Notes under the pieces: generated by a model | Seen by the model: the letters and a program-made list of their open reading frames with translations, nothing else | What the model was told of the DNA's origin: nothing | Database searches by the model: none | NCBI RefSeq assembly: GCF_001427635.1 | Contig: NZ_LMHA01000001.1 | Coordinates: 708,017 to 772,016, forward strand | Direction: 5' to 3' | DNA length: 64,000 nt | From: Pseudoxanthomonas sp. Root65 | GTDB lineage: Bacteria; Pseudomonadota; Gammaproteobacteria; Xanthomonadales; Xanthomonadaceae | Translations under genes and position numbers: made by a program | Shown: positions 7,188 through 17,451 of the stretch, one piece after another | How positions within the stretch are numbered: position 1 is the stretch's first letter | How the letters are laid out: the number at the start of each line of letters is the position of its first letter

Positions 7188-10046
7188 TCAGAAGCGCTGG
7201 GTGTACTTCACGTACAGGAAGCGGTCGTAATCGAAACCGCCGTAGTAGGCGAAGTCGCTGTGGCGGTACGCCGAGTTCGAGAACATCAGCGGACCCTTGT
7301 GGTCGAACACGTTGTTGGCGCCCACGGCGATCGTGGCATTCCACGGCGCCTGGTAGCTGACCTGCATGTCGTGGAACGTGTTGGAGCCCACCTTGCGGAT
7401 CGCGTCCGGTTCGCCGTTGGCGATGTGGTCGGGTTCCGTGCAGGGACGCGCCGTGACGCAGCTTTCCTTCATGCCCGAGTAGTAACGGGCCGTCCAGTTG
7501 ACCGCGAACGCACCCAGCGACCAGTCGACGCCCAGGTTCGAGCGCAGGCGGAAGATGCCGGAGTTGCCCACGTTGCCGACGATGATCTTCTCACCGGCCG
7601 AGTTCTCGGCCTCTTCGTCGTACACGCTGGTGTAGGACGAGGTCCAGTCGAACGCGATCTTGCCGAACGACTGTTCCGGCAGGGCGTACTTCACGCCCAG
7701 GTCGAAGCCTTCGGTCTCCATCGCACCCAGGTTGGCCAGGCCGTAGAACAGGTTGGTGATGTGGCCGTCGTCCGCACGCACGATGCCCTCGCAGCGCGCG
7801 CTGTTGCCCAGCACGTAGCAGTCGCGCAGGATGCGGTCGACGCTGTCCGAGATGATCATGTTGGTCAGCTCGTAGCGGTACCAGTCCAGCGAGATGTCCA
7901 GGCCCTGCACCCAGCGCGGCGACCACACCAGGCCCACCGTCTTGCTCTTGGAGGTTTCGGGGACCAGCGCCGGGTTGGAACCGGTGATGAACTGGTCAGG
8001 CGTGGCGCACGGGTAGGTCGTGCAGGGCACCAGGCCCTGGCCCAGCTGCACGTAGCCCAGCGGGACGCCGGCGCCGGTGCAGGCCGCATTGCCGTTCACG
8101 CTGTTGACCGCGCCGGTACCGCAGGGATCGGTGTAGTTCTCGAAGCTCGTGCCGATGCCGCCGTACAGGTTGTCGATCGTCGGCGCACGGAAGCCCTCGG
8201 CGTAGGTGCCGCGGACCAGCAGTTCGTCGATCGGACGCCAGGTGAAGCCGAACTTGCTGTTGATGGTGTCGCCGAAGTTGCTGTAGTCGGAGTAGCGGCT
8301 GGCCATGTTGATGGTCAGCTCTTTCGCGAACGCCACGTCGGCCAGCAGCGGGATGTTCAGTTCGAGGTAGACCTCATCGACCGAGTAGTCGCCTTCGGTC
8401 GTGGTCGCACCCAGGCCGGTGCTTTGGCCCGATTGCGCGAACGCATCCGGCACGAAGCGGCCCTGCTCCTTGCGGTGCTCGACGCCGACCGCGATACCCA
8501 GATCGCCGGCCGGCAGTTCGAACAGCGAACCGGACAGGTTGGCGGTGTAGCTGGTGGTGCGGGTCAGGCCCGTGTCGGTGAACCACGGGAACAGAAAGCG
8601 CTGCAGGTCCGGATCGGCGAGCGAGCCCTGGCCTGCCACGCCGTAGGGCAGCAACGGGTTCCACGGGCGGCAATCCGACAGCGGCGTCGGATCGGCGGCG
8701 CTGCCGCACTGGGCGATGCCGTCGGCATTGATGAAGGACGGGCCCAACGCCTGCTCCGAGGCGATCAGGCTCATGTCGCCGTGCGCACGCTTGGTCGACT
8801 GGTTGCGGTTGATCAGCGCACCGACATCCCAGTCCCAGGTCCTGCCCGCGACTTCGAAGAAGCCCGAGAAGCCACCGGCGAAGCGGTAGGTTTCCAACTC
8901 GCTGTCGGTCGTGCGGGGCACTTCCCAGAGGCGACGGCGGAAAGTGGTGTCGCCCGGCATCGGGTTGAACGCGCTGTCGGCCGACAGCGGGGTGCCGAAC
9001 GCGGCCGACTGGTACGGATAACCGGCGATCTGCTGCTGGGTGGAGCGGTGGTTGTACAGCACGTCCGCGTTGAACGAGACGTTGTCCGTCACGTCGTAGT
9101 TGGCGTTGACGAACACCGAACGGCGCTCGATGCCCGTGGACAGGAACATCTGCTGGTTGGCGTTGGCGTTGTAGTCCGCGGTGTGCACGACGTAGTCGGC
9201 GCGATTGGCCGGGTTGCCACCGGCACGCAGCGTGTACCACACGGCCGATGCGGCCGGCGAGCACGGGTCGCAGAAGGAGCCGTTCTGGCTGATCGGACTC
9301 CAGCCCGAACCCGGGTAATCCGGACCGGCATTGCCGTCCTTGGAGAACCAGCGGTCGGCGGCGGAGATCGGATCTTCCTTCGAGTATTCGACCGACAGCG
9401 TGACGCCGCCACGATCACTGGCCGAGCCTACAGTGAAGGAGTACTGCTTGACGTCGCCATCGCCTTCACCGGTCTGGCCGATGTAGGCCGAAGCCTCGGC
9501 GCCTTCGAAGCGCTTGCGCGTGATCACGTTGACCACGCCGGCGATCGCGTCGGAGCCGTAGATGGCCGAGGCGCCGTCCTTCAGCACTTCGATGCGGTCG
9601 ATCGCCGACATCGGGATCTGGCTGAGATCCTGGTAACCACCGGTGGTGGCGCCCAGGCGGCGGCCGTTGACCAGCACCAGCGTGCGGGTGGCGCCGAGGT
9701 TGCGGATGTCGACGTAGTAACCGCCCACGTTCTCGCCCGAGGCCAGCGCTTCCGAACGAGCGATCGCCGGGGAGCCGGCGGACGTCAGGTTCTGCAGCAC
9801 GTCGGCGACCGACGTGAAACCCTGCTTCTCGATGTCTTCACGCCCGATCGTGATGATCGGCTGCTGCGTTTCCATGTCGGCGCCGCGGATGCGCGAGCCG
9901 GTCACTTCCAGGCGGTCCAGCGTGGTCGTGCTGGACGTCTCAGCGGTGGCTTCCTGCGCGCTGGCGAACGCCGGGATCAGTGCGATGGCGATACCGGCCG
10001 GCAGCATGCCGACCCGCATCGCGCGACGCGAATTGCGGTGGTTCAT
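7188..10046 (-). CDS. TonB-dependent outer membrane receptor
   Basis: The 952-residue protein has a signal peptide (about residues 1-30, ending FASA), a TonB-box-like/plug start (LDRLEVTGSRIRG), and a plug domain with LVLVNGRRLG and DRIEVLKDGASAIYGSDAIAGVVN. A long beta-barrel follows, ending YVKYTQRF with the terminal Phe typical of outer membrane proteins. It should import a ligand across the outer membrane using TonB energy. Substrate is unknown; several cysteine pairs in the loops (for example around residues 262 and 640-670) are notable. GAGGAGAG precedes the ATG. The AraC-type gene lies 58 bases upstream, and a palindrome fills the promoter spacer between them. Confidence 0.95.
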   Translation of the reverse strand: MNHRNSRRAMRVGMLPAGIAIALIPAFASAQEATAETSSTTTLDRLEVTGSRIRGADMETQQPIITIGREDIEKQGFTSVADVLQNLTSAGSPAIARSEALASGENVGGYYVDIRNLGATRTLVLVNGRRLGATTGGYQDLSQIPMSAIDRIEVLKDGASAIYGSDAIAGVVNVITRKRFEGAEASAYIGQTGEGDGDVKQYSFTVGSASDRGGVTLSVEYSKEDPISAADRWFSKDGNAGPDYPGSGWSPISQNGSFCDPCSPAASAVWYTLRAGGNPANRADYVVHTADYNANANQQMFLSTGIERRSVFVNANYDVTDNVSFNADVLYNHRSTQQQIAGYPYQSAAFGTPLSADSAFNPMPGDTTFRRRLWEVPRTTDSELETYRFAGGFSGFFEVAGRTWDWDVGALINRNQSTKRAHGDMSLIASEQALGPSFINADGIAQCGSAADPTPLSDCRPWNPLLPYGVAGQGSLADPDLQRFLFPWFTDTGLTRTTSYTANLSGSLFELPAGDLGIAVGVEHRKEQGRFVPDAFAQSGQSTGLGATTTEGDYSVDEVYLELNIPLLADVAFAKELTINMASRYSDYSNFGDTINSKFGFTWRPIDELLVRGTYAEGFRAPTIDNLYGGIGTSFENYTDPCGTGAVNSVNGNAACTGAGVPLGYVQLGQGLVPCTTYPCATPDQFITGSNPALVPETSKSKTVGLVWSPRWVQGLDISLDWYRYELTNMIISDSVDRILRDCYVLGNSARCEGIVRADDGHITNLFYGLANLGAMETEGFDLGVKYALPEQSFGKIAFDWTSSYTSVYDEEAENSAGEKIIVGNVGNSGIFRLRSNLGVDWSLGAFAVNWTARYYSGMKESCVTARPCTEPDHIANGEPDAIRKVGSNTFHDMQVSYQAPWNATIAVGANNVFDHKGPLMFSNSAYRHSDFAYYGGFDYDRFLYVKYTQRF

Positions 10047-10074
10047 TCAATCTCTCCTCAGAGGAACGTGTTGC

Positions 10075-10102
10075 GTTATGGGCGTGTTAAAACGCCTTGC
10101 AA
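10075..10102 (-). promoter_or_regulatory. Receptor promoter with palindromic spacer
   Basis: Read on the minus strand, TTGCAA (10097-10102) is a -35-like box and CATAAC (10075-10080) a -10-like box. The 16 bases between them are the near-perfect palindrome GGCGTTTTAACACGCC. A palindrome filling the spacer exactly is a plausible operator for the adjacent AraC-type protein or another regulator. Confidence 0.55.
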
Positions 10103-10104
10103 AC

Positions 10105-11013
10105 TTACGTTCCAGTCTTCAACACCGCTTTGCGGCCGACGCCCGATGACTTTGCCGAGTCTGTCCTCGACGCCAACGAGGCGGTGCGATAGCGGCTGGC
10201 CGACGTGCCAAAGCGCGCCCGGAACGCGCGCGCGAAACTGCAGCAGTTGTCGAAGCCCGACGCCGCCGCCACCTCGCCCACCATCATCGACGTGCTGCGC
10301 AGCAGGTCCGCCGCGTGTTCAAGCCGCAGGCGCGCCGCGGCCGCCTGCGGGCTTTCGTCGTACAGGCTGTAGAACGTGCGCGAGAAGTACCAGCTCGAGA
10401 AGCTGGTCAGTTCCGCCAGCTCGCTGATGCGGACCACGCGGTCGCAATTGCCTTCCAGATAAAGGCGTGCGCGTTGCAGACGGCCGAACACCTGGCGCTT
10501 GCGCGAGCGCGAGCGGCCCGGGCAACGCTGGATGTAGCGGTCGAGTTCCTGCTGGACGGCGGCGACATGCAGCAGCAGCGGACGCAATGCGAACGTATCC
10601 CCGGCATCGTTGCCGCGCTCCGACGCCGCCCGCCACAAGCGGAGCAGGGTGAGCGCATCGCGCCGGCTCATGCGGCCACGGCCCGAATACAGTGGCCCAT
10701 CGGCGAACCGCGCCATCGCCTTCACGCCGTCGCTGCTCAGCACGATGCCCAGGCACAGCCCGTGGCGATCGCTCTGGACCAGCGGCTTGGAATCGCGATC
10801 CAGTGCGATCCACTGTCCGCGCCGCAGGCGGAACCGCCCTTCCTTCGCCTCGACCCAGGAGGCGCCGCGCAACTGCACCCATATCGTGAACAGGTCACCG
10901 CCCGCCTGCGCGCCCCCCAGCCGCGACACCGCGACACAGCCGCTCGGTGCCGCCCCATCCACCGCCTCCAGCCGGACCAGCTGTCCGCGGTCGGCCCACC
11001 ATGTTTGCTCCAT
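10105..11013 (-). CDS. AraC-family transcriptional regulator
   Basis: The 302-residue protein has an N-terminal domain resembling the AraC-binding cupin-like region and a C-terminal AraC double helix-turn-helix of about 100 residues. This starts near YLEGNCDRVVRISELAEL and includes FSRTFYSLYDESPQAA and GEVAAASGFDNCCSFARAFR, the classic second-HTH signature. It probably controls the TonB receptor gene directly downstream. ATG at 11013 is preferred; a GTG four codons upstream (11025) is also open. The 145 bases upstream hold no other gene. Confidence 0.9.
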   Translation of the reverse strand: MEQTWWADRGQLVRLEAVDGAAPSGCVAVSRLGGAQAGGDLFTIWVQLRGASWVEAKEGRFRLRRGQWIALDRDSKPLVQSDRHGLCLGIVLSSDGVKAMARFADGPLYSGRGRMSRRDALTLLRLWRAASERGNDAGDTFALRPLLLHVAAVQQELDRYIQRCPGRSRSRKRQVFGRLQRARLYLEGNCDRVVRISELAELTSFSSWYFSRTFYSLYDESPQAAAARLRLEHAADLLRSTSMMVGEVAAASGFDNCCSFARAFRARFGTSASRYRTASLASRTDSAKSSGVGRKAVLKTGT

Positions 11014-11161
11014 CGGTCGTTCCACTTTGCATGACGTGTGGACGTGATGTGCCGTGTCGGGGCGGGGACAGGCAGGAAGTTTGTCGGAAATGTCGACGAA
11101 ATCTTGCCGAACGCGGTTCCGATAAAGTTACGAAGGAAACTTCTTCTTGCACACCAAGGAG

Positions 11162-13462
11162 TTAGCGAAAGCCGCCACCCGTGCGCGGCGGCGCAGGATC
11201 CAGCGACAGGAAGCCGATGTCGGAGCCATCCACGACCGCCATCGAGACATAGGTCACACGTTCACGGGCATGTGCGCTGAATCCGTTGACGGTGGCCAGG
11301 TGGGTGGGCTCCAGGCATCGCGGCGGCGCGTGGGCGCGCCCGACGCCGATGTGGCGCAGGCTGACGTAGCACCCGGGCAGTTGTTCGAGGTATTCGATCT
11401 GGCCATCCTCGGTCACCGTCCAGGTCCGGTAGCGCTGACTGGCGGGGCGGCTGCCATCGACCTGGCGGATGCTGGCGGCGGTCAGGCCCAGGTCCGACTG
11501 CCACAGGCCGTCGCGGGCGAGCCGGGTGAACAACACCCGGCCCTGTGCCAGGTCCGCGCGCGCGAACGACACGCCTTCGATGCTGGCCAAGCGCCGCCAC
11601 GGGCTGCTCCGGCGGTCGAACAGCACGAGCTGCTGGCCGTCGCCGTTCCCCGCGACCACCAGCACGTGGTCGGGGTCCGGCATGTAGGTGGCGAACAGCA
11701 GGTCCCCGGCGGGCACCGGCACCGGCAGCGGACGCAACTGGCCGCTGACGGGTTCGAGTTCGTGCAGGCCATAGTGCCCCCTGGCATCGGTGCCGATCAC
11801 CAGCAGCCGGCCGCTGTCCGGCGACCAGGCCGGCAGGTGGCGGGACTCGGGGCGGATGCCTTCGATGAGCCGCAACGACGCAGGCCGCTCCATGTCGGCC
11901 CACCAGAGCGCGAATTCGCCGGAGCGGTCGGACGTGAACGCGATCTGCCGACCATCCGGCGCCACCGACGGCAGCGAGTCGCGGCCCGAGGACGGGAACA
12001 GGCGCTGGAGGGGCCGTTCGCCGCCGCCAGCGGCCGCCTCACCGATGCGGTACAGCCCGAACTGCGGCTTGCGCTGCACGAAGGCCAACTGGTCGGCCTG
12101 CGCGGCGACGGCCGGCGCCTGGGCATCCTCGATGCCGAGGTCGCTGATCGTCCGCGCCGCCAGGTCGAGCCGGTACAGGCGCGTATGGCTGTCCACCCGA
12201 CGGCCGAAGACGATGGCCTTGCCGTCGGAGGTCCAGTCCCATCCGCGCAGCTCCGCGCGCTGGTGGGTCAGGCGCTCGGCCCGTCCTCCGCCGGCGGGAA
12301 TCCGCCACAGGTCGCCCAATGGCGTGTTGCGGATGAAGGCGATCCATTGCCCGTCCGGCGAGAAGCGCGGCGCGGTGTCCACGTCCTGCGCGCTGGCACC
12401 GTAATCGAGTGCGCGCCAGCGGCCGGTCGCCAGGTCGAGCAGGCGCAGCCCCGGTTCGCCATCGCCACTCAAGGGGCTGCTGAACACCAGGCCGTTGCCG
12501 TCGGGCGTCCAGTCGAACGAGGGCCGGTTGTGCGGATCGCATTGGCCCAGCACGCGCGGTTCGCCCCCGCTGGCCTGGACCGCCATGATGCGGCAGTCCT
12601 CACCGGGAGAGCGGCGGAGGAAGGCGATCTCGCGGCCACTGGGCGACCATTCGGGGTTGGTGTCCCAGGCGCCTTCCGGCGGGAACGTCAGCGTGCGCGG
12701 CTGGGCGGGTTCCGTGGTCTGCACCAGGATCGCGGTGCCCGCGAGTTCTTCGGTCATGCTGGACAGGTAGGCGACCTGCGAGCCGTCCGGCGACAACGTG
12801 GGCGACATCTCGAATCCTGGCGCCGAGGTGATCAGCCGGTACGGCCTGGCCGCCGGCAGCAACGCGGTCACTTCGTCCTGCGCGCCGAGCGGAGGGCGAC
12901 GGGCTCCCGACCACCAGAGCGCGGCCGCCATGCACGCGATCGCCAGCACACCCAGTCCCAGCCCCCATCGCCAGCGCCGGAACAACAACGCGTGGCGCGC
13001 GTCGGCGCCCACTGCCGTCGCGGGTGCCGACTGCACCTGGACGGGTGCCGGCGCGGCGTCACTGCCGACATCCGTCTGCTCGGCTACCGGATCTTCCTCG
13101 GCCTCGCGCGGCAGCCATTCCACGTCCACCAGCAGGCGATAGCCGCTCTTGGCGATGGTCTCGATGTAACGCGGGCCCTCCGCGCGCTCACCGAAGGCCT
13201 TGCGCAGTTGCGTGACGGCCTGGGTCACCACATCGTTGGTCGGCAACGTATCGGGCCACACGGCCGCCAGCAGCGCCTCCCGGGTGACCACGCGCGACGG
13301 ATGCTCCGCCAGCACGCGCAGCACGCCCATCGACTTCGGCGTGATGCGGGCAGGTCGGCGCGCGCCTGGTGCGTGGATTTCACGCAGCGGCACATCAACC
13401 AGGCATTCCCCCACCTTCAGGCGATCGCCTGGCGGTGGAGTGGCGGAGTCGGGGGATCTCAT
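11162..13462 (-). CDS. Membrane winged-helix regulator with TolB-type repeats
   Basis: From the ATG at 13462 the product has 766 residues. Residues about 15-115 form an OmpR/PhoB-type winged helix (ITPKSMGVLRVLAEHP, VVTREALLAAVWP, SGYRLLV), as in CadC-like one-component regulators. A linker and a single TM segment (about 164-184) follow. The rest is a periplasmic array of PD40/TolB-like beta-propeller repeats, seen as repeated SPDGS, SPSGREIAF, TPDGNGLVF and SPDGQWIAF. It should sense a periplasmic signal and bind DNA directly without a kinase. An in-frame ATG at 13594 is the alternative start; neither has a clear ribosome-binding site. Confidence 0.85.
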   Translation of the reverse strand: MRSPDSATPPPGDRLKVGECLVDVPLREIHAPGARRPARITPKSMGVLRVLAEHPSRVVTREALLAAVWPDTLPTNDVVTQAVTQLRKAFGERAEGPRYIETIAKSGYRLLVDVEWLPREAEEDPVAEQTDVGSDAAPAPVQVQSAPATAVGADARHALLFRRWRWGLGLGVLAIACMAAALWWSGARRPPLGAQDEVTALLPAARPYRLITSAPGFEMSPTLSPDGSQVAYLSSMTEELAGTAILVQTTEPAQPRTLTFPPEGAWDTNPEWSPSGREIAFLRRSPGEDCRIMAVQASGGEPRVLGQCDPHNRPSFDWTPDGNGLVFSSPLSGDGEPGLRLLDLATGRWRALDYGASAQDVDTAPRFSPDGQWIAFIRNTPLGDLWRIPAGGGRAERLTHQRAELRGWDWTSDGKAIVFGRRVDSHTRLYRLDLAARTISDLGIEDAQAPAVAAQADQLAFVQRKPQFGLYRIGEAAAGGGERPLQRLFPSSGRDSLPSVAPDGRQIAFTSDRSGEFALWWADMERPASLRLIEGIRPESRHLPAWSPDSGRLLVIGTDARGHYGLHELEPVSGQLRPLPVPVPAGDLLFATYMPDPDHVLVVAGNGDGQQLVLFDRRSSPWRRLASIEGVSFARADLAQGRVLFTRLARDGLWQSDLGLTAASIRQVDGSRPASQRYRTWTVTEDGQIEYLEQLPGCYVSLRHIGVGRAHAPPRCLEPTHLATVNGFSAHARERVTYVSMAVVDGSDIGFLSLDPAPPRTGGGFR

Positions 13463-13597
13463 CGGGAGCGAATGCTGCGCTGTCGTCCAGGGTCCGTCAT
13501 GTGCCTTAATGCCTGCCGCGCGTCGGGCCAAGCGATCCGGCAGATTCGGCAAAGTGCCAAGGCAGTACGGGGAAAGCGCACCGTCGCGGTGCATTTT

Positions 13598-13708
13598 ACA
13601 GTGACCCTCGTGCTCGCCCTGAACGGGAGCATCACAGGCAAACTCTCTCTCTCGCCGACGTCCTACTACACGAGCTCCAGCATTCGCGCCGCAAGGCGCG
13701 AATTTTTT
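13598..13708 (+). ncRNA. Candidate small RNA ending in a strong terminator
   Basis: A plus-strand terminator at 13682-13708 has no plus-strand gene before it. Just upstream, 13601-13635 can fold into a stem-loop (GTGA...TCAC outer pairs, TGCT...AGCA, CCC...GGG inner pairs). A pyrimidine-rich single-stranded stretch with CTCTCTCTCTC follows. Both flanking genes are on the minus strand and read away from it. The 5' end is a guess; TACAGT at 13597-13602 resembles a -10 box only weakly, which would put the start slightly downstream. Its target cannot be read by eye. Confidence 0.45.
13682..13708 (+). terminator. Orphan rho-independent terminator
   Basis: ATTCGCGCC/GGCGCGAAT forms a nine-base stem capped by the stable tetraloop GCAA, and six T residues follow on the plus strand. 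No T run exists on the minus side, so it does not serve the minus-strand channel gene that ends at 13724. Confidence 0.85.
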
Positions 13709-13723
13709 ATCTCGCGAAGAAGC

Positions 13724-14416
13724 TCACTCCGCCTTGCGCGCGGGCGATTTCAGGATGGTCAGGCCGATCAGCCGCGACACCACCACGGCGATGTACATCA
13801 CACCGGCGAACTGCTCCAGCATCACCAGTGCGCGGGCCTGCGGCAGGATCGGCACGACGTCGCTCAGGCCCACGCCCGACAGCAGGCTGAAGCTGAGGAA
13901 CAGCAGCTCCATCCAGCTGCGCGGCGATTGCGGATCCACCGCGGCGGTGAAGCTGCCCGGATACCACTGCTGGCACACCGAGAAGGCAAACGCGAAGGCC
14001 CACGCCAGCAGCGTGAAGGTCGCGCCGGCCGCGAACAGCTCGTCGCTGCTGACCGAATGGTCCTGCAGCATGTAGGCGATCAGGCTGCCGGCAGTATAGA
14101 AGTACAGTCCGCTCTCCAGCAGGTGGGCATAGATCCACAGTGCCTGCACGTCGAAGACCGCCGCGAACACCGACAGCAGGACGGACGGAATCGCCAGCGA
14201 CCACGCGATCCAGTTCACGGCTGCGCTGCGGTTGACCACCCACAGGGCCAGCGCCAGCACCAGGATGCCGAAGGCGCCGAACAGTGCGCGGCCGGCCGGC
14301 GTATCTTCCATGACCGGGTACAGCAGGATGCCGGCCAGCTGCACGATCAGCAGGAAGGCGCAGGGGTGCCGCCGCGCGGTCACCAGCCAGCGCAGCCAAC
14401 GCAGAGGTGTCGTCAC
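13724..14416 (-). CDS. Ion-channel-like (two-TM K+ channel fold) membrane protein
   Basis: The 230-residue protein has about six hydrophobic segments. Near the C-terminus is an Ion_trans_2-like pore unit: ELLFLSFSLLSGVGLSDVVP followed by a final TM helix (MLEQFAGVMYIAVVVSRLIGL). The filter reads SGVGLSD where K+ channels have T-V-G-Y-G-D, so the pore resembles a channel but its selectivity is uncertain. The stop lies next to an orphan terminator of the opposite strand. A 55-residue membrane protein gene ends 10 bases upstream. Confidence 0.7.
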   Translation of the reverse strand: MTTPLRWLRWLVTARRHPCAFLLIVQLAGILLYPVMEDTPAGRALFGAFGILVLALALWVVNRSAAVNWIAWSLAIPSVLLSVFAAVFDVQALWIYAHLLESGLYFYTAGSLIAYMLQDHSVSSDELFAAGATFTLLAWAFAFAFSVCQQWYPGSFTAAVDPQSPRSWMELLFLSFSLLSGVGLSDVVPILPQARALVMLEQFAGVMYIAVVVSRLIGLTILKSPARKAE

Positions 14417-14426
14417 GCGGCGTTAC

Positions 14427-14594
14427 TCATTTGAAGTGGTACACCAGGGCGTAATAGACCACGTAGATCCACGACAACAGGCCATGGATCACCGCCCACA
14501 GCAGCGACTTGTTGGCGCTCCACGAAATGGTGATGGCCAGCGCCGTGCCGAAGCCGATGCCGGCCTTGGCAATGCCCGGACCGCTGCCCTTCAC
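14427..14594 (-). CDS. 55-residue membrane protein, translationally coupled
   Basis: This small gene starts with GTG, and the GTGA start overlaps the TGA stop of the DUF4136 lipoprotein gene by four bases, so translation is probably coupled. The product has two hydrophobic segments: residues 11-26 (AGIGFGTALAITISWS) and 31-52 (LLWAVIHGLLSWIYVVYYAL), and ends in HFK. I know no function. The overlap and the conserved-looking membrane pattern make it more likely a real gene than chance. Confidence 0.7.
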   Translation of the reverse strand: MKGSGPGIAKAGIGFGTALAITISWSANKSLLWAVIHGLLSWIYVVYYALVYHFK

Positions 14595-15190
14595 GGCGTC
14601 GCCGCCGGCGTGCCGCTGCCGGCACGGTACGGATAGCGCAGGAAGATCTCCGCCACCGCCGCATCGATCTTCGCGCCGCGTTCTTCCGGCTTGGTACGAC
14701 CCACGCGGCCGACCGCCACGCCGGTCCAGACCAGGCGGTTCTGCTTCGCGTCCACCAGGTCCACGTTCAAGGTGCCTTCGGTGTACGTGTACACGTCGGT
14801 GCGGTCGCGCCAGTACGGCACCGACACATAGCGGCGCGCGCGGTAGCTGTAGTAGTAGTCGTAATCGACCTCCGGCGTGTTCACCACGTCGGTCTTTTCC
14901 TGCATGTAGGCGTTGAGGTTCACCCACAGGTCGGGCGAGGTCTCGTCGTAGACGTAACCGCGCGCTTCCATCTGCCTGCGCGCGGCGTCCTTGGTCCGGC
15001 CGCTGGTGAGCGTGGCATACCCCTGCCCTTCGATCGCCAGCGGCGAATAGAAGGCGAAGCTGCGGTACTGGCCGAAGTTGGCGGACGGGTCCACGTCACT
15101 GGTGACGCGCGGACCCGTGGCGCAGGCGGCGAGTAGAAGGACACCGGCGGCCATCAGCCAGCGGCCGGCATTGCGGGCGAATCGGGCCAT
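14591..15190 (-). CDS. DUF4136-like lipoprotein
   Basis: The 199-residue product has a signal peptide with lipobox LLAAC (lipidated Cys at about residue 23). A DUF4136-type domain follows, recognised by SDVDPSANFGQYRSFAF near the start, TYTEGTLNVDLVDAKQNRLVWTGVA in its core, and IDAAVAEIFLRYP at the end. A Tyr-rich stretch (VDYDYYYSYRARRYVSVPYW) lies in the middle. Members are small envelope lipoproteins of unknown function. GGAG precedes the ATG at 15190; the frame is open further upstream. Confidence 0.85.
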   Translation of the reverse strand: MARFARNAGRWLMAAGVLLLAACATGPRVTSDVDPSANFGQYRSFAFYSPLAIEGQGYATLTSGRTKDAARRQMEARGYVYDETSPDLWVNLNAYMQEKTDVVNTPEVDYDYYYSYRARRYVSVPYWRDRTDVYTYTEGTLNVDLVDAKQNRLVWTGVAVGRVGRTKPEERGAKIDAAVAEIFLRYPYRAGSGTPAATP

Positions 15191-15284
15191 GATCGTTCTC
15201 CAGTCGGGGACGCCGCCATCATGGCGCACGTCCCGTGAACACTACGCGTGCCGGCCCGGGCCGGATGCGTCTCGTCCGGCCGGA

Positions 15285-17416
<2,132 letters not shown>

Positions 17417-17451
17417 GGGCGAATTAGAGCACAAACGCCGGGCAGGCGAGT

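Noticed and set aside
7260..10427. Very long open frame (1055 codons) on the plus strand opposite the TonB receptor
   Set aside because: It runs antisense to a clear receptor with matching domains. High-GC codon use makes such antisense frames common; its composition is Arg/Ala/Val-rich without motifs.
11147..14434. 1095-codon plus-strand frame opposite the winged-helix regulator and channel gene
   Set aside because: Spans two well-supported minus-strand genes and the orphan terminator at 13682, so it is not a real gene.
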